The notes below the pieces were generated by a model that was not told the origin of the DNA, made no database searches, and saw only the letters and a list, made by a program, of their open reading frames with translations. Position numbers and translations under genes: made by a program. DNA of 64,000 nt, taken from contig JAEETM010000001.1 of NCBI GenBank assembly GCA_016290335.1, forward strand, positions 1 through 64,000, given 5' to 3'. Every line of letters begins with the position of its first letter. Position 1 is the stretch's first letter. Below, one piece after another: positions 24,938 to 32,707 of the stretch. The DNA comes from Treponema sp. Its GTDB lineage: Bacteria > Spirochaetota > Spirochaetia > Treponematales > Treponemataceae.

Positions 24938-27596
24938 ATGCCCTCTTCAATTCATCAGAAACATTTCGTATCATTGAATAGAATAAATACCTGTTTCCAC
25001 GTTTGCCAATAACCCTTATTGTACTTCTAATACAAATCTTCTCACCTTCAGCTTTACAAGCTTCATCATTTTCAGGCCGACAGCACGCATAAAACCAGGT
25101 TTCACATTCCTGTTCGTCATAAGTTTTTATTGCTTCCTGAATCACAGAAATATAACGCTCTTTGTTTTCTTCATCCATAACTGTCAGAGGATCTATACCA
25201 ATCAGCTGACTTTCAGAAAAATCTGTACCTATTTCTTTAAGATATTTTTTATTAACACGCTGAATCTGAATAGCTCCATTATAATATTCAAAAATTGCAG
25301 CTCCACCAACATAGTTATTAAAAATCAAAGTTTCCTGCGACATAGGATTCCAGAACTCACAGGAATTAATTGTTTCAATCAGCTGCATTTTTGTAAAGTT
25401 ATCAGTTGCAGAAGTATTTTTGAGTAAATCTATATAGTGCTGTTCCGGAAGAGGTCTCGAATACAAAAAGCCCTGTATGTAATCACAGCCAATACTGTTT
25501 AGAAAATCAGCCTGATTAACATTTTCAACGCCTTCTGCAATAACCGGCATATCAAGCCACTGAGCCATTCTCACAACAGAACTTAAAATTGTACCTCCCC
25601 TCCTGTTATCAGATTCAGAGGACAAAAACTTCATATCAAGCTTTACAATATCAAAATCAATATCCTTCAAAACATTAAGTGATGAATAGCCGCTTCCAAA
25701 ATCGTCCATTTCAACAATATAGCCACAATCGTGCAGTTTTTTAATTACATCATTTACATACTGGCTGCCACCAACTGTGGCCGATTCAGTAATTTCAACC
25801 CGAATATATTTAGCAGGAACATCATATTTTTTTCGTATCAATTCAAGATTATCAATAAAATCAGTCTTGAAAATATCGTGACGTGAAAAATTAGTAGAAA
25901 CAGGAACAATCGAAAGCTTATTATCAATACTGTATTTCAAAAAAGCACAGACGTTTTCAAAAACATATAAATCCAGCTTTGTAATAAATCCATTATTTTC
26001 AAAAATCGGAATAAACATTCCCGGCTGTACCAAGCCCTTATCTGGATGATTCCACCTTACCAGAGCTTCCGCCCCAATAAGCTTACCGGAAGAATGATTA
26101 TACTGTGGCTGATAATATACAACAAACTGCTTTTCGTGCAACGCAGTATTCATAATGCCCGTAATTTCCTGCTCAGAAAGCATTTCGTTACGCATAGATT
26201 CCTTATAAAAACAGAACCTTTCGTTATAATTACCACGTATAGAACTTTGTGCAAGAGCCGCACGGTCAATCATGGCATCTGCAGAAAGCTTTTCTTTTGT
26301 AGTCATATAAATACCGGCATAGCACGAAACTTCAAAAAACAAATCATAATTGCTAAAGCTGTCTAAAATTAAATTGACTAATTCCTTTGTGCGTTCAGAA
26401 TCTGCCTTTAACAAAACCGCAAAACTATCGGAACCGGCTCTACAGGCAACTCCAAAATCTCTTGTAACATCGGTCAGCAATGCAGCAAGATAAATTAAAA
26501 GCCTGTCACCTTCTGCAGTTCCGTAAATATCATTTATGGCCTTAAACTTAAAAATATCAATATAAACTAATGCCAGTTGAGAAGATTCTACAAGCTCAGG
26601 ATTTTTTTCCAGGATTTCTTCAACATTGTGACAGAAGGAAGCCCGGTTTTCCAGTCCTGTAAGTTCATCGTATTCTGTCATCAGCGTAAGCCGTCGGTGG
26701 AAAGCAATTTCATCACTTATATCTGTAAAGGAAATTGTAATTTTTGTTCCAGGCTCAGCGCAGACAAATCCAACTCTATACCATTTCCAAACCTGCTCGG
26801 CGTTTTCCAAATAAAGCTCTGTAAAATGAGCATAAGGTCGGTCCATGGCAATAAAATCTTCAAGCTTTTTCTTAAACTTTAAGGCAGACTGCTCTGTAGT
26901 GATTTTATCATCCTTGAATATCTGCCACAAAGGCCTTGAATCAAAAACTGCCGAAAACTGCTCTTTTACAAAATATGTATAATCATAAGTCTCTTTTTTG
27001 CAGTCATAAATAATCAGCATATTATGATTATAGGAACGTGCTATTCTATCACTGTCGTATCTTTTTTCTGTTGATTTTGCCCAGTTTTTTTGTGATTGAT
27101 TTTGAGCAACAAAATCTTCATAAATAACAAAGCAATCACCGCCACGTCTTTTAGCTTCGTGCATTGCCTGTGTACATTTTTCATAAATCTCTTCGAAAGT
27201 AAGTCCATCGTTAGGAGTTCTGGCAACACCAATTCCAGCAGATAGAAGGATTCCATTCTGCATAGTATTACGGCATAAAAGAACTATATGCTTTGTAATT
27301 CTTTCTATGATTGCCATTGAGGAAACATTTCTTATACAGGCTAAAAAGGCATCTTCCTCAATCTGCCCTATTATATCTGAAGGTTTAAGACTGCGTACAA
27401 TTTTTTTAAGGATTATGCTTAAGATTTCTTCACTTTTTTTATTACCGAAGGTGTCTTTTATTTTACTAAAACCGTCAAAGTCAAAAAGGATGAATGCACA
27501 GGAGCTGTCAGAAGTAACTTTTTTTACAGTATCTTCAAACAGTGTTTTTGGAAGAATCCCCTCATATTTGCATAAAGAAGTTTCAACAAAAGGCAT
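24936..27596 (-). CDS. c-di-GMP phosphodiesterase with two degenerate GGDEF domains, EAL and C-terminal PAS-like domain
   Basis: 886 residues, no TM segment seen. A first GGDEF-like domain (about 20-160) has IEEDAF in place of GGDEF. A PAS-like region follows, then a second GGDEF domain (about 305-465, starting YDELTGLENRASF) with AGSDSF at the active site, so neither should make c-di-GMP. The EAL domain (about 490-740) keeps AEALVRW, RVEITES, MDDFGSGYSSL, KLD and AEGVE, so it should hydrolyse c-di-GMP. A PAS-like domain (about 760-880) ends the protein. AAGGAG lies about 10 nt before the ATG. It is convergent with rpsU. Such proteins control motility or attachment; the signal is unknown. Confidence 0.92.
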   Translation of the reverse strand: MPFVETSLCKYEGILPKTLFEDTVKKVTSDSSCAFILFDFDGFSKIKDTFGNKKSEEILSIILKKIVRSLKPSDIIGQIEEDAFLACIRNVSSMAIIERITKHIVLLCRNTMQNGILLSAGIGVARTPNDGLTFEEIYEKCTQAMHEAKRRGGDCFVIYEDFVAQNQSQKNWAKSTEKRYDSDRIARSYNHNMLIIYDCKKETYDYTYFVKEQFSAVFDSRPLWQIFKDDKITTEQSALKFKKKLEDFIAMDRPYAHFTELYLENAEQVWKWYRVGFVCAEPGTKITISFTDISDEIAFHRRLTLMTEYDELTGLENRASFCHNVEEILEKNPELVESSQLALVYIDIFKFKAINDIYGTAEGDRLLIYLAALLTDVTRDFGVACRAGSDSFAVLLKADSERTKELVNLILDSFSNYDLFFEVSCYAGIYMTTKEKLSADAMIDRAALAQSSIRGNYNERFCFYKESMRNEMLSEQEITGIMNTALHEKQFVVYYQPQYNHSSGKLIGAEALVRWNHPDKGLVQPGMFIPIFENNGFITKLDLYVFENVCAFLKYSIDNKLSIVPVSTNFSRHDIFKTDFIDNLELIRKKYDVPAKYIRVEITESATVGGSQYVNDVIKKLHDCGYIVEMDDFGSGYSSLNVLKDIDFDIVKLDMKFLSSESDNRRGGTILSSVVRMAQWLDMPVIAEGVENVNQADFLNSIGCDYIQGFLYSRPLPEQHYIDLLKNTSATDNFTKMQLIETINSCEFWNPMSQETLIFNNYVGGAAIFEYYNGAIQIQRVNKKYLKEIGTDFSESQLIGIDPLTVMDEENKERYISVIQEAIKTYDEQECETWFYACCRPENDEACKAEGEKICIRSTIRVIGKRGNRYLFYSMIRNVSDELKRA

Positions 27597-27775
27597 AAAA
27601 CGAAGCTCCTTTTAAGATTAGCATAGCATAATCCTTTTAAAACTTTATTACACACACTCCACTTAATTATAATACCACAATTTTGAATAAAGTCCATAGT
27701 GAAAACAAGCGAAAGTAAGTGAAAGCTAGCGAAAGCCTCTGCTTTATGGTACCAATCACTTTTACTGCTTTCGCT

Positions 27776-27804
27776 CGTAGTTTTGCAAAGTGTGCAAAAC
27801 TACG
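27776..27804. repeat. Perfect 12-bp inverted repeat
   Basis: CGTAGTTTTGCA and TGCAAAACTACG flank a 5-nt loop. It is too GC-poor at the base for a strong terminator and has no T run, so its function is unknown. It runs directly into a 13-nt direct repeat that reuses the CTACG end. Confidence 0.7.
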
Positions 27805-27836
27805 CATTGAAACTTCGCATTGAAACTACGCATTGC
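27804..27836. repeat. 13-nt direct repeats (GCATTGAAACTWC)
   Basis: Two full units (27804-27816 and 27817-27829) differ at one base, and a third partial unit follows (27830-27834). Units are adjacent with no spacers, so this is a short tandem array and not a CRISPR array. Confidence 0.65.
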
Positions 27837-27861
27837 TACATAAAAACTGTTACTATGGGCA

Positions 27862-27912
27862 TAAAAAAAACCGGCGTAGATAATCATCACAATTATCATA
27901 AACACCGGTTTT
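27862..27912 (-). terminator. Intrinsic terminator downstream of efp
   Basis: On the minus strand the stem ACCGGTGT / ACGCCGGT (one G-U pair) encloses a second perfect stem GATAAT / ATTATC and is followed by eight T. It closes the efp transcript. Confidence 0.8.
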
Positions 27913-27955
27913 ATGAGTCTGAAAGATTTAAAAATCAGAATCAGAACAGAAAAAA

Positions 27956-28525
27956 TTAGTTCTTTGCTCTTTCAAGGAATGAACCATCGCGTGTATCAAT
28001 TACGATTCTGTCATCTGTGTTGATGAACAATGGAACGCGGCATTCAATTCCTGTGTCGAGTGTAGCTGGTTTGAGTGATTTTCCAGAAGTATCACCTTTT
28101 ACTCCTGGTTCGCAGTAAGTAACTGTTCTTGTAACGCGAACTGGTAAATCAATACCAACTGGTTTTCCTTCGTAGAAAGTAAGGTTGATTTCAAGGTCAT
28201 CATCAGGAGTAATGTATCCTGCATAGTCACCCAAATCATCTCTTGAAAGCTCAAACTGTTCGTAAGTATCCTGATCCATAAATACAAATGTGTCGCCATC
28301 GATGTAAGAAAGTTTTGTTACGTGTGGTTCAAGGTCAACTTCATCAAACTTTTCACCGGCATCAATTCCAAGATCCATTGTAGAACCTGTTACAAGATTC
28401 TTTACACGGAAGCTTGTTACCATTCCGGCACGTCCTGAACGCTGTCCGAGCATTTTCTGTACGATAAGCGCATTGCCTTCATAAACGAAAGCTGTTCCAA
28501 CTTTTAACTGTGATGTCATTAACAT
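27956..28525 (-). CDS. efp: Elongation factor P, arginine type (EarP substrate)
   Basis: 189 residues with the three beta-barrel domains of EF-P, which relieves ribosome stalling at polyproline. The loop reaching the peptidyl-transferase centre reads RSGRAGMV, placing Arg at position 32 counting from the ATG at 28525. Lys here would mean EpmA or YmfI-type modification; Arg32 is the residue rhamnosylated by EarP, and earP lies directly upstream. The usual Pro before Gly in this loop is Ser. A ribosome-binding site AGAGG lies upstream, and a second in-frame ATG at 28519 would shift numbering by two. The terminator is at 27862-27912. Confidence 0.96.
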   Translation of the reverse strand: MLMTSQLKVGTAFVYEGNALIVQKMLGQRSGRAGMVTSFRVKNLVTGSTMDLGIDAGEKFDEVDLEPHVTKLSYIDGDTFVFMDQDTYEQFELSRDDLGDYAGYITPDDDLEINLTFYEGKPVGIDLPVRVTRTVTYCEPGVKGDTSGKSLKPATLDTGIECRVPLFINTDDRIVIDTRDGSFLERAKN

Positions 28526-28561
28526 AATATAAAACCTCTAAAAAAGATTACGAATTATTCG

Positions 28562-29716
28562 CTATATTATACTGATTTTGTAAATAAAAGTCATCAGGTT
28601 TTGTGCAAGGTCACCATTTTTTCTAAGAGATAGAGCAAAATCCCTGAAGCCATAACATAAGCTGTCTGATTCAGCAAGGAAAGCGGAAATTGAAGCTTCC
28701 ATTTCTTTATCAGTTACCTCATTTTCAGGTTTATTGATATTGAGCCACACCTGTTCCACAACTTCAAAATCGTCCTGTTTAAAATGCTGCTTCATTCTTT
28801 CTAAAAGAGCTTTTACCTTTACAAGCTGGTAATCTTCACTCTGCGGGTAAGCCTGCCACACAAAAGGAATGCCGCTTAAACAAGCCCTGCTCAAAGATTC
28901 TTCTCCACGGATGAACAGTAAAGAACAGGTTTTCATCATTTTATCCCAGGCGTCCTGGTTTAAGTAAGGCAGCTTCTCGACAGCCAGCCCGCTGGTTTTA
29001 TTTTCCTGTTCGCCATCACACTTCTCTATTGCTTCCAGTAAAGATTTCTGCCCCCTGCCCTGTGCTGCAAGTATTTTTTTCTGCTGACTTTGAACATCTG
29101 AATAATTTTTTATTGCTTTTACAAGAGGCTTCCAATCACGCTCATATGTAAATACAAGGATTCCGCCATCAGTTTTTCTTTCCGGTAAGATTTTCCATTC
29201 TTCATCAATTATGAGTCCGCCAGTTTTTTCTGTAAAACCCGGCATAAAGTTTACTTTCTGTACCTTTGCACTGCGGGTTAATGATTTTAAGCAGTGAAAG
29301 GTTTCTGCATAAGTTTCAGCTGTAAGGTAATCAATCATAATCACCTGAACAGTACGTTCAAGCTTATCTTCAAAAAGGATTTTTTCCATCCAGTCTGGTC
29401 TGCCGCACTGAAAGCATTCCAGAATAACAGAAAGCTTTTCTCCATCATTTTTTGAAAACTCGCTGTAACAAAAATCGTAAGCATTCCAGTTATAAACATT
29501 TATATTCTGAACATTCTGAAAGTTTTTATGAGGGACAACCTTGTCGCATATTCTGTTAAAGGCTTCCAGATCATCAACAATGAGATTTATAGAGTTTTCT
29601 TGTGATTCGTTCTGTGGGGATTCCTGCTGGAGCTTTACAAGCCTTTTTGCCAGCCTGTAAGCAACTCCAATATCGCCATAATTATCAACTACTTTGCAAA
29701 GGATTGTAATTATCAT
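28562..29716 (-). CDS. earP: EF-P arginine rhamnosyltransferase EarP
   Basis: 384 residues of the EarP family (GT104), which transfers rhamnose from dTDP-L-rhamnose to Arg32 of EF-P. The N-terminal ITILCKVVDNYGDIGVAYRLAKRL carries the catalytic Asp pair in DNYGDIG (Asp11, Asp15), and SLLFIRGEESLSRACLSGIPFVWQAYPQ holds the donor-binding Glu and the GT-B style C-terminal domain. The ATG overlaps the preceding stop codon (TAATG). efp follows 36 bp downstream, the pairing normally found for this system. No rml genes are in the window, so dTDP-rhamnose must come from elsewhere. Confidence 0.95.
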   Translation of the reverse strand: MIITILCKVVDNYGDIGVAYRLAKRLVKLQQESPQNESQENSINLIVDDLEAFNRICDKVVPHKNFQNVQNINVYNWNAYDFCYSEFSKNDGEKLSVILECFQCGRPDWMEKILFEDKLERTVQVIMIDYLTAETYAETFHCLKSLTRSAKVQKVNFMPGFTEKTGGLIIDEEWKILPERKTDGGILVFTYERDWKPLVKAIKNYSDVQSQQKKILAAQGRGQKSLLEAIEKCDGEQENKTSGLAVEKLPYLNQDAWDKMMKTCSLLFIRGEESLSRACLSGIPFVWQAYPQSEDYQLVKVKALLERMKQHFKQDDFEVVEQVWLNINKPENEVTDKEMEASISAFLAESDSLCYGFRDFALSLRKNGDLAQNLMTFIYKISII

Positions 29717-30228
29717 TAATCAACCTGACTGTACAGAGAACCAATTTCTTCCCGCCATTCAGATTTTTTATCTTTATCTTCCCAATCAATTATTTTCTTT
29801 ATTGTAAAATGACGCTGGTCACGAATATTTTCATAGTAAAGTAAACCAAACCTTCCCTGTCCTATATAAGCTATTTTTTCGTTTGGTCCGATGTTTTCAT
29901 TTTTTTCAACTTCTGCAAGCACACATTCAAAATGAACAGGTTTTCCTGTAGCTTTATCAGCCATAGCGCTTGCAACATCTGTAATTGGCTGATTGCACTT
30001 TGGACAGATAACTTCCCGTGCTTTTATTTCCTGAATAGCCTTCTGGCGCTCCCGTCTGGAAGCTTCATCTTCGTAAAGAGTATGATTAAATTGAAATGAT
30101 TTTTTTTCCGGTTCGTTTCTGTCACTTCTGTCATTTCTATCGTTCCGGTTATTTCTGTTATTTTGCTGAGAATTGTTCTTTTGATTATTCCAGTTTGAAT
30201 ATTTTTTGTTTCTACGATTTTTATCCAT
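29716..30228 (-). CDS. Asn/Arg-rich hypothetical protein with a zinc-ribbon-like motif
   Basis: 170 residues from the ATG at 30228, chosen because AGAGGA lies 6 nt upstream; an earlier start at 30258 has none. The first ~45 residues are low-complexity Asn, Arg and Asp (repeats of NRND), likely disordered and possibly nucleic-acid binding. The core contains VICPKCNQPITD followed by HFECVL, a CxxC...HxxC pattern that could bind zinc. The family is not recognised. It is transcribed with earP and efp (1-nt overlap), so a role in translation is possible, but this is only context. Confidence 0.75.
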   Translation of the reverse strand: MDKNRRNKKYSNWNNQKNNSQQNNRNNRNDRNDRSDRNEPEKKSFQFNHTLYEDEASRRERQKAIQEIKAREVICPKCNQPITDVASAMADKATGKPVHFECVLAEVEKNENIGPNEKIAYIGQGRFGLLYYENIRDQRHFTIKKIIDWEDKDKKSEWREEIGSLYSQVD

Positions 30229-30265
30229 CAAAATCCTCTGATAAAAGGAAAATCTCACAAAACTG

Positions 30266-30466
30266 TCATTCTCTTAGCTTTAATTCTTCAGGATTTTCAA
30301 CAAGTTTTTTGCTGATAACCTGTGCAATCCGCTGAATTGCATTGTTGAGATATTCCTCGTTATGTATTTTTTCCCGCAATTCCAAGATTCGGGGCGACAG
30401 CTTGCGTTCATCTGTTCTTTCAAGAACCAGCGTAGTTGTCGCATTTGAAGTAACACCAGAAATCAT
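30266..30466 (-). CDS. Small protein with FlgM-like C-terminus (putative anti-sigma-28)
   Basis: 66 residues, GGAG 6-7 nt before the ATG. The segment SPRILELREKIHNEEYLNNAIQRIAQVISKKL matches the FlgM pattern (xxLrxxIxxGxYxvdxxxIAxxixxxL) in spacing and hydrophobics, although Gly is replaced and sequence identity is low. FlgM binds sigma-28 and is exported when the hook is complete. The two genes upstream in the cluster (FlhB-C-like and FliK-like) are also flagellar-type. This is a motif-based suggestion; it could be another short helical protein. Confidence 0.5.
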   Translation of the reverse strand: MISGVTSNATTTLVLERTDERKLSPRILELREKIHNEEYLNNAIQRIAQVISKKLVENPEELKLRE

Positions 30467-30481
30467 AAAGACTCCATCTCA

Positions 30482-30838
30482 TTATTCCATGAAAGCATTT
30501 TCAATATGATACACTTCGGGAAGCCCCTGCATATCAAGAACAATTACATCATAGCGAATGTAACTGTTACTATATTGTCGATGATTTAACAGAAAACGTT
30601 TAGACGTTTTTAAAATTCTTTGCAATTTCTGTCTATTCAACACGCTGGAAAGCATATCTGAGGTAGCCTGAGGAAGCGTTTTTACCTCTACAAACACCAG
30701 AGTTTCTGCTTTCTCTGCTATTATATCAATTTCACCTGTTTTTGTCCTATAGTTTCTCTCTAATATTTCATATCCTTTTTCTATAAGATATTTACTGGCT
30801 CTTTCTTCTCCTGCTGCACCTGTCTGTTTACTGTTCAT
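30482..30838 (-). CDS. YraN/UPF0102 family endonuclease-like protein
   Basis: 118 residues from the ATG at 30838, chosen for AAGGAG 7 nt upstream; a longer frame to 30883 lacks one. The N-terminus MNSKQTGAAGEERASKYLIEKGYEILERNYR and the core GEIDIIAEKAETLVFVEVKT match UPF0102, whose fold is that of a Holliday-junction resolvase-like nuclease with D and ExK residues. All three acidic and Lys positions are present. The start overlaps the FlhB-C-like gene by 11 nt. yraN often sits near rplS/rnhB in bacteria, as here. Confidence 0.93.
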   Translation of the reverse strand: MNSKQTGAAGEERASKYLIEKGYEILERNYRTKTGEIDIIAEKAETLVFVEVKTLPQATSDMLSSVLNRQKLQRILKTSKRFLLNHRQYSNSYIRYDVIVLDMQGLPEVYHIENAFME

Positions 30839-31085
30839 TCTCTTCTCCTTTTTCACCAAGTATAAAAGAAAAGATGATTGCAACTGCTTCCCAGGTTTCT
30901 TCCGGTATTAAAGTTCCGGTATCACAGGAATCTAAAAGGTTTACAAGCTCCATATTTTCAGTTATAAAAACATTTTGTTTTTCTGCTTCTTCAATTATTT
31001 TTTGTGCAACAATACCGGTTCCTTTTGCGGTGATAATAGGAGCAAGACATCCTTCCGGGTATTTAAGTACAACTGCCTTTTTCAT
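30828..31085 (-). CDS. FlhB C-terminal-domain-like protein (FlhX/YlqH type)
   Basis: 85 residues matching the cytoplasmic switch domain of FlhB without the TM part: KKAVVLKYPEGCLAPIITAKGTGIVAQKIIEEAEKQNVFITENMELVNLL. In FlhB an NPTH motif precedes this stretch and is cleaved; here the protein begins at or after that site, so it resembles the FlhBc fragment. B. subtilis YlqH is the same kind of protein and also follows a FliK-like gene. A role in changing export specificity is inferred. Start overlaps the FliK-like gene by 4 nt. Confidence 0.85.
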   Translation of the reverse strand: MKKAVVLKYPEGCLAPIITAKGTGIVAQKIIEEAEKQNVFITENMELVNLLDSCDTGTLIPEETWEAVAIIFSFILGEKGEENEQ

Positions 31086-32107
31086 ACTTCACCATCCACC
31101 ATAAAAAAATCTTCGGAAGCACAGGCACTGCCTTCAATTTCTTCGCTGTCACACCACAAAACTTCTATTGGTTTATTCTTGGAAAGCCGGCTTATATACG
31201 ATTCAAGCTTTTTCGGTTTATTTTGTATATCTTCTTCCTGCCAGGGAGAAACATTCATTTTAATTTTTTCAAGGCTTCCGTTTTCATACAAAAGTGAAAA
31301 AAGATACTTTTTATCATTATAATTACAAAGAAGATTCAAAAGCTTAATTCGGTCGGCATCATTCATCAGCATACGGATAGAACCGGTTCCTGTTATTTCA
31401 GCTTCAGATTTTTTTATAATCTCATACGGAAAAAAATACCAGGTGCCCTGTGTTGAATTGATTTTATTCATAAGGCTGAAATGGCTGCCTGAATGATTCC
31501 CGGAATGTTCACCGTGTTGTTTACCTGACTGTTCACCAAAATCTCCATCAAGCTCTGCGAGGAGTTCTAAAAGTTCATCTTCTGAACCGTTTATTCCCTT
31601 ACGTGCAAGCAGTGAAAGCAGTTCTGATGCTGATTTTTCTTTTCCCTTAAACTTTACCGCCACATTTCTTATCCGCTGTAATAAAGATGAATCCAGCTTC
31701 ATGGAAAGCTGTTTGAACTGCTGTAATAAATGATAGGAAAGCTCTTCTGCCGGTAAACCAATTGATTCCAGAAAAGAAAAAATAGCCTGCTGGTTTGCAA
31801 GCTCCATTGTAAGCTTGTTTTCTGAACCTGATAGAACAGGAAGATTTTTTGGGATAATCTGAACCTGCCCTTTTTCCAGGCTTACAGTTGCTACAAAAGA
31901 ACTCCCCACAGAAAGCTTTGTTTCAGCACCTCCCATTCCTTTTGCATTTAAAAGGATTTTAGCACCTGCAACCGTACCTTCGTACTTTCCGTTTCCTCTG
32001 TCACCTGTAATACGAACAAGCACCTGACTGCCTTCCTGCAGTATCTTTTGCGCTGTCAGATTTTTTGTGAGAAAAGATTGCTGTACTTTAGCAAGACTGG
32101 CATCCAT
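31082..32107 (-). CDS. FliK/YlqG-like protein (putative hook-length control relative)
   Basis: 341 residues. The N-terminus (about 20-85) looks like a small beta-barrel repeated in FliK-like/YlqG proteins (LQEGSQVLVRITGDRGNGKYEGTVAGAKILLNAKG...LSVGSSFVATVSLEKGQVQIIPK), followed by helices and a Gly/His/Ser-rich linker near residue 195 (EQSGKQHGEHSGNHSGSHF). The C-terminal part (WYFFPYEIIKKSEAEITGTGSIRMLM) resembles the folded end of YlqG-like proteins. The FlhB-C-like gene overlaps by 4 nt, as in Firmicutes. The functional call rests on this pairing. Confidence 0.65.
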   Translation of the reverse strand: MDASLAKVQQSFLTKNLTAQKILQEGSQVLVRITGDRGNGKYEGTVAGAKILLNAKGMGGAETKLSVGSSFVATVSLEKGQVQIIPKNLPVLSGSENKLTMELANQQAIFSFLESIGLPAEELSYHLLQQFKQLSMKLDSSLLQRIRNVAVKFKGKEKSASELLSLLARKGINGSEDELLELLAELDGDFGEQSGKQHGEHSGNHSGSHFSLMNKINSTQGTWYFFPYEIIKKSEAEITGTGSIRMLMNDADRIKLLNLLCNYNDKKYLFSLLYENGSLEKIKMNVSPWQEEDIQNKPKKLESYISRLSKNKPIEVLWCDSEEIEGSACASEDFFMVDGEV

Positions 32108-32147
32108 CAGTTTTTATTTTACATAATAAACTTTTTCATTTCTATAG

Positions 32148-32184
32148 TAAAAAAAAGAGATTGTGACGAATCACAATCTCTTTT
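32148..32184. terminator. Intrinsic terminator of the rpsP-rplS operon
   Basis: A 13-bp stem (AAAGAGATTGTGA and its complement) with loop CGAA is followed on the minus strand by a run of T. The mirrored A/T tracts mean it could work in both directions. It separates rplS from the FliK-like gene. Confidence 0.88.
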
Positions 32185-32196
32185 CGATACCAAAAG

Positions 32197-32223
32197 ATTT
32201 CCGGGGTAAGCCCGAAAATGACA
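32197..32223 (+). repeat. 27-nt hairpin element, copy 2
   Basis: Arms ATTTCCGGG and CCCGAAAAT (one G-T pair), loop GTAAG, followed by GACA. It lies between the rplS stop and the operon terminator. Confidence 0.65.
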
Positions 32224-32247
32224 ATTATTTAAGCTGTTATACCAGGA

Positions 32248-32706
32248 CTACTGTGCTGTATTCTCTGCTGATGCCTGTGTTGCTGCTTCAGCTGCTTCTG
32301 CCTTAGCTTTAGCTGCTGCTGCTGCTCGTGCGTTTCGTGCTTCCATTTCTGCCTTAACCTTAGCACCAACTCTTGTCTTAACCTTAGCAGATTTACCAAT
32401 CTTGTCACGCAGGTAGTAGAGCTTAGCACGGCGCACTTTACCAGGACGAACAACGTCAACCTTTACGATACGTGGGCTGTTATAAGGGAATACACGTTCA
32501 ACACCTACACCGTAAGAAATCTTGCGAACTGTAAATGTCTGGCGGGCACCTTCGTTCTTCTTGCAAAGAACGATTCCTTCAAAAACCTGTACACGTTCAG
32601 TTTTACCTTCAATAATTTTGAAGAAAACTTTTACTGTATCACCAACATTAAAATCCTGAGCACCAGGACGTCTCTGTGTCTCTTCAATAGTTTTAATAAG
32701 ATCCAT
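32248..32706 (-). CDS. rplS: 50S ribosomal protein L19 with Ala-rich C-terminal tail
   Basis: 152 residues from the ATG at 32706, chosen for AGGAG 7 nt upstream and because it follows the trmD stop by one base. The core ([13 protein letters not shown]...[19 protein letters not shown]) is L19, located at the 30S-50S interface. Typical L19 is about 115 residues; here a 35-residue Ala/Lys/Glu-rich tail follows ([20 protein letters not shown]...), presumably helical and exposed. The last gene of the rpsP-khpA-rimM-trmD-rplS operon. Confidence 0.96.
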   Translation of the reverse strand: MDLIKTIEETQRRPGAQDFNVGDTVKVFFKIIEGKTERVQVFEGIVLCKKNEGARQTFTVRKISYGVGVERVFPYNSPRIVKVDVVRPGKVRRAKLYYLRDKIGKSAKVKTRVGAKVKAEMEARNARAAAAAKAKAEAAEAATQASAENTAQ

Positions 32707-32707
32707 T

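Larger units (their letters stand above)
27597..27955. other. 359-bp intergenic region with short repeats, no gene seen
   Basis: No credible coding frame was found. It holds three 10-nt units ending GAAAG (27706-27735), a perfect 12-bp inverted repeat, a 13-nt direct repeat and the efp terminator, listed separately. The first part (27597-27700) contains the AT-rich upstream region of the EAL gene. Confidence 0.7.

Noticed and set aside
27804..27836. CRISPR-like array
   Set aside because: Units of 13 nt are adjacent without spacers and no cas genes are present.
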